Below, piece by piece: positions 5,959-7,811 of a stretch of DNA of 7,811 bases (positions within the stretch are counted from its first letter, which is position 1; every line of letters begins with the position of its first letter). Source of the stretch: an uncultured Planctomycetales bacterium (GTDB lineage: Bacteria > Planctomycetota > Planctomycetia > Pirellulales > S012-138). The notes beneath the pieces are model-generated. The model worked only from the letters and a program-made list of their open reading frames with translations. It was not told where the DNA came from and searched no databases. A program made the translations under genes and the position numbers. The DNA is taken from assembly GCA_937982665.1 (NCBI GenBank), contig CALJLD010000001.1, positions 1 to 7,811 of the forward strand, written 5' to 3'.

Positions 5959-5987
5959 TTAAAGTCGTTTGCAGTTGCGATCATCGG
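5919..5987 (+). repeat. 10-bp direct repeat CGATCATCGG, two copies
   Basis: The sequence CGATCATCGG occurs exactly at 5919-5928 and 5978-5987, 59 bases apart start to start. Each copy contains the partial palindrome CGAT-CATCG. The second copy overlaps the TCGGAA/TTCCGA palindrome. Paired sites upstream of a gene suggest regulator binding, but this is inference. Confidence 0.3.
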
Positions 5988-5997
5988 AAACTTCCGA
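5984..5997. promoter_or_regulatory. 14-bp palindrome just upstream of the BI-1 ribosome binding site
   Basis: TCGGAA and TTCCGA form perfect 6-bp arms around a central AC, ending 11 bases before the Shine-Dalgarno. It could be an operator in DNA, but the 2-base centre is too short for a stable RNA hairpin loop. Confidence 0.3.
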
Positions 5998-6008
5998 AGC
6001 AGAAAACC

Positions 6009-6016
6009 AGAGGAGA
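6009..6016 (+). promoter_or_regulatory. Strong Shine-Dalgarno of the BI-1 gene
   Basis: AGAGGAGA lies with its AGGAG core 6 bases before the ATG at 6022. It is the only near-consensus ribosome binding site in the window, and it fixes the start codon. Confidence 0.85.
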
Positions 6017-6021
6017 AAAGA

Positions 6022-6765
6022 ATGGGCCGATACGAGAATCCTTATCAAGCGTATGGGACAGGCGCGGTACCCGCCGCGCACGCGGAAGTGAATGCTCGCG
6101 CGGAGTTCATTCGCAAGACGTATTTGAATCTCGGCGTGGCGATCCTGGCGTTTATTGGGATCTGTGCCGGGATGATTTCCAGCGGGGCTGCGGCATCGTT
6201 GGTGGAGACTGTTTGGCAGGTGCCTTACGGTCCCATTCTTTTCTTTATCGGCTTTATTGCCGCGGCATGGATGTGCGATAGGTGGGCCCATCGCGCGGTG
6301 ACCCTGACACAGCAGTACTCAGCATTGGGGCTGTATGTGGTCATTGAGTCGCTGTTCTTCGCCCCGATGTTGTATATGATCAATTATTTTGTCGAGCCGA
6401 TGTCGGGCAAGTCGATCATTGGTCCGGCAGCGATCATAACTCTGGTAATTTTCTTCGGTCTGACCGCGATTGTTTTCTACACAGCCAAGGATTTTTCCTG
6501 GTTGCGTGGCATTCTTTGGGTTGGATCGTTCGCAGCGCTCGGCTTGCTGTTTGCAGGTTGGATTTTTGGCTTCAGCCTGGGCATTGTGTTCACGGTGGCG
6601 ATGATCGCGTTGGCCGCCGGATACATTCTGTATGACACATCCAACGTCATGCATCATTATCCCACCACGCATCACGGCGCGGCGGCGTTGAGCCTGTTCG
6701 CTTCGCTGGCGCTTTTGTTCTGGTATGTCCTTCGCCTGGTGATGTACCTGCAGTCCAGCGACTGA
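6022..6765 (+). CDS. Bax inhibitor-1/YccA (BI-1, TMBIM-like) family membrane protein
   Basis: This is a 247-residue integral membrane protein. A short polar N-terminus containing ARAEFIRKTYLNLG (25-38), a family-typical entry into the first helix, precedes seven hydrophobic segments at about 36-57, 70-87, 100-120, 133-154, 163-180, 185-203 and 220-242. The signature YILYDTSNVMHHY (201-213) corresponds to the YDT motif at the end of the sixth helix in YetJ/YccA proteins. Bacterial homologues are proton-sensitive calcium leak channels (YetJ) or modulators of the FtsH protease (YccA); either role here is inference. The second aspartate of the pH-sensing pair, expected in an SLYxDIxNLF context, appears replaced by S228 (SLFASLALLF). 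The gene has its own strong ribosome binding site and a terminator 64 bases past its stop, so it is probably monocistronic. Confidence 0.93.
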   Translation: MGRYENPYQAYGTGAVPAAHAEVNARAEFIRKTYLNLGVAILAFIGICAGMISSGAAASLVETVWQVPYGPILFFIGFIAAAWMCDRWAHRAVTLTQQYSALGLYVVIESLFFAPMLYMINYFVEPMSGKSIIGPAAIITLVIFFGLTAIVFYTAKDFSWLRGILWVGSFAALGLLFAGWIFGFSLGIVFTVAMIALAAGYILYDTSNVMHHYPTTHHGAAALSLFASLALLFWYVLRLVMYLQSSD

Positions 6766-6828
6766 TCGCCGGCGCGGGAATCGGCCCAAGCGCAGATTCT
6801 TGATCGAAAAACCGACGAATACCCAACG

Positions 6829-6856
6829 GGACCAGCCTTAAGGTTGGTCCTTTTTT
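6829..6856 (+). terminator. Rho-independent terminator of the BI-1 gene
   Basis: GGACCAGCC (6829-6837) pairs with GGTTGGTCC (6842-6850) over nine positions, with one G-T pair, around a TTAA tetraloop. Six T residues follow at 6851-6856. It starts 64 bases after the BI-1 stop. This is the clearest terminator in the window. Confidence 0.92.
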
Positions 6857-7227
6857 CTTGCACCGATGGAAGCGTGTGCCAGCATACAGTTCACCGAACA
6901 ATTTGCCCTTTGGTGTCGTTTGCTGTGTTGTTCAATCGTCAACACTCAGCATAAGAATCCGCGTAACTGCGGCCCGTTTTGCGCCAAGGCACAAAGAAGT
7001 TCCGTGTTGACGAAACCTCGAATGCGACTTCCTGGGTACAGTTCTGTAACGAAAGTACGTTAGCTTACGGATGGATTACGCATGGCTTCGCATGATTGCG
7101 GTAACGGTTGTCTTGCCGCACGAGCTGTTTGAGCAAAGTTTGCCCAAATGGGGCAGCAAGACAAAGCCGTCAGCATTCTGATCGCCTTATCACTTCACCG
7201 CCTTTTGCCGCACAAGTGGGAATCAAC
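6857..7227. other. 371-bp region between the BI-1 terminator and the TPR gene
   Basis: A 65-codon frame (6866-7063) is present but has no recognisable domain, ribosome binding site or credible composition, so it is not called. The promoter of the TPR gene must be here; no convincing -35/-10 pair was found. Small features are the inverted repeat TAACG/CGTTA at 7047-7062 and a near-identical 12-mer, TTGCCGCACRAG, at 7113-7124 and 7205-7216. The second 12-mer lies just upstream of the TPR start. Confidence 0.5.
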
Positions 7228-7811
7228 ATGAAATCTCAGAACAACGTTTTGTCTTTCGCCGCGCTGCTTGCCGCATTTTTGTTTGTTGGCGCCGCCGTGA
7301 CGCCGTCGTACGGGCAAGATCAGGGAGACAAGAAGCAAGACGAGAAAAAGCAGGGCGAAAAAAAGCAGGATGACAAGAAGCAAGATGATCAGGAAGAGAT
7401 CAACATCCCCGCGTTGATGGCCGAAGCCAATCAGCTGCGCGGAACCGGCGAATTTGAAAAAGCGGCCGAGATTTACAAGAAGGTTACCACCGCGGCCGAA
7501 GACAACGCCATGGCCTGGCACTTGTACGGATATTGCGTGCATGCCATGGGCAAACTTGACGAGGCCATCAAGCTGCACGAAAAGGCCGCCAGTTTTGAAC
7601 AGGTCAAAGGCATTTCGTACTACAACCTGGGTTGTGCGTATGCCTTGAAGGAAGAAACAGAGAAGGCTTTGGAATACCTCACGAAGTCTGCCGATGCAGG
7701 CTTCACTTCGCAGCAGGTCATGCAAGATTCGGACTTGAAGAGCCTGCACGAAAACGAGGAATTCAAGAAGGTTGCCGCGAGGCTCATGGGCGATGATGGC
7801 GACGACGATGA
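7228..7811 (+). CDS. Exported TPR-repeat protein with charged pentapeptide linker, 3' end outside the window
   Basis: The frame opens at ATG 7228 and is still open at the window edge, giving 194 complete codons. Residues 1-29 form a signal peptide: MKSQNN, a hydrophobic core at about 8-24, and a likely cleavage after PSYG. Residues 33-57 are a low-complexity linker of (G/D)(D/E)KKQ units. Residues 62-90, 95-123 and 129-158 look like three TPR units, with visible signatures in GEFEKAAEIYKKV, GKLDEAIKLHEKA and EKALEYLTKSA. A segment DSDLKSLHENEEFKKV (167-182) then follows, typical of what succeeds the last TPR in small periplasmic proteins, and the visible part ends in an Asp-rich tail. TPR folds mediate protein-protein contacts; the partner is unknown. 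The AAGTGGG at 7214-7220, 7 bases before the ATG, is a weak ribosome binding site. Confidence 0.88.
   Translation, partial: MKSQNNVLSFAALLAAFLFVGAAVTPSYGQDQGDKKQDEKKQGEKKQDDKKQDDQEEINIPALMAEANQLRGTGEFEKAAEIYKKVTTAAEDNAMAWHLYGYCVHAMGKLDEAIKLHEKAASFEQVKGISYYNLGCAYALKEETEKALEYLTKSADAGFTSQQVMQDSDLKSLHENEEFKKVAARLMGDDGDDD
7324..7398 (+). repeat. 15-bp coding tandem repeat, XDKKQ pentapeptides
   Basis: Four consecutive 15-base units at 7324-7383 encode GDKKQ, DEKKQ, GEKKQ and DDKKQ. A degenerate fifth unit encodes DDQEE. The codons vary between units (AAG/AAA, CAA/CAG, GAC/GAG/GAA), so the repeat is either old or maintained at the protein level. It forms a highly charged spacer between the signal peptide and the TPR domain. 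Confidence 0.85.

Larger units (their letters stand above)
5661..6021. other. 361-bp divergent intergenic region between nrdR and the BI-1 gene
   Basis: Both promoters must lie here, but I could not assign either with confidence. A TATACG/TATAGT-like element sits at 5774-5780. It lies inside the spacer of a perfect 7-bp inverted repeat, CATTCCG at 5759-5765 and CGGAATG at 5786-5792. The BI-1 side carries a possible 21-codon leader frame (5893-5958), a 10-bp direct repeat and a 14-bp palindrome just upstream of the ribosome binding site. Confidence 0.55.

Noticed and set aside
6319..6789. Minus-strand frame of 156 codons opposite the BI-1 gene
   Set aside because: It is antisense of a membrane protein, and the Gln/Arg/His-rich composition is what reversed hydrophobic codons give.
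7195..7749. Minus-strand frame of 184 codons opposite the TPR gene, with a hydrophobic Leu/Val run
   Set aside because: The Leu/Val run is the reverse complement of the Lys/Gln/Asp repeat linker. The plus strand has a signal peptide and TPR units.

Overview
The window is ordinary chromosomal DNA from a moderately GC-rich, Gram-negative-type bacterium. A member of the Planctomycetota (Pirellulales-like) is my best guess. The reasons are a hemQ gene of the coproporphyrin heme route, a FloA-related protein, exported low-complexity TPR and beta-helix proteins, long intergenic stretches and mostly weak Shine-Dalgarno sequences. This assignment is inference from gene content and style; no rRNA or other phylogenetic marker is present. 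I see no transposase, integrase, phage gene, tRNA, rRNA or CRISPR array.

Layout. Positions 1-327 (minus) hold the first 109 codons of hemQ/chdC, cut by the window edge. Divergent from it, 542-2735 (plus) is a two-gene translationally coupled unit: an exported right-handed beta-helix protein, then a membrane-anchored endonuclease/exonuclease/phosphatase (EEP) family enzyme. A gap of about 720 bp follows, with two strong hairpins, a CCGG-phased GC-rich tandem array and a near-palindrome. Next come a class I SAM-dependent methyltransferase (3455-4237) and a 116-residue membrane protein that resembles only the N-terminal part of the flotillin-like protein FloA (4370-4720). After a gap of about 480 bp, nrdR lies on the minus strand (5205-5660). 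It is divergent from a seven-helix Bax inhibitor-1/YccA family protein (6022-6765), which has the best ribosome binding site in the window and a clean rho-independent terminator (6829-6856). The window ends inside an exported TPR protein with a charged pentapeptide-repeat linker (7228 to the edge).

How the genes relate. Only the beta-helix/EEP pair is clearly an operon. Both products are predicted to act outside the cytoplasm, so they may share a cell-surface substrate. The methyltransferase and FloA-like genes are co-directional but separated by 132 bp. hemQ (heme synthesis), nrdR (ribonucleotide reductase repressor), BI-1 and the TPR protein look like independent housekeeping or envelope genes.

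No complete new multi-gene system is evident. The points most worth a second look are the FloA N-terminus-only protein, the coupled beta-helix/EEP pair with a duplicated start region, the GC-rich array, and a BI-1 homologue that seems to lack one aspartate of the pH-sensing pair.
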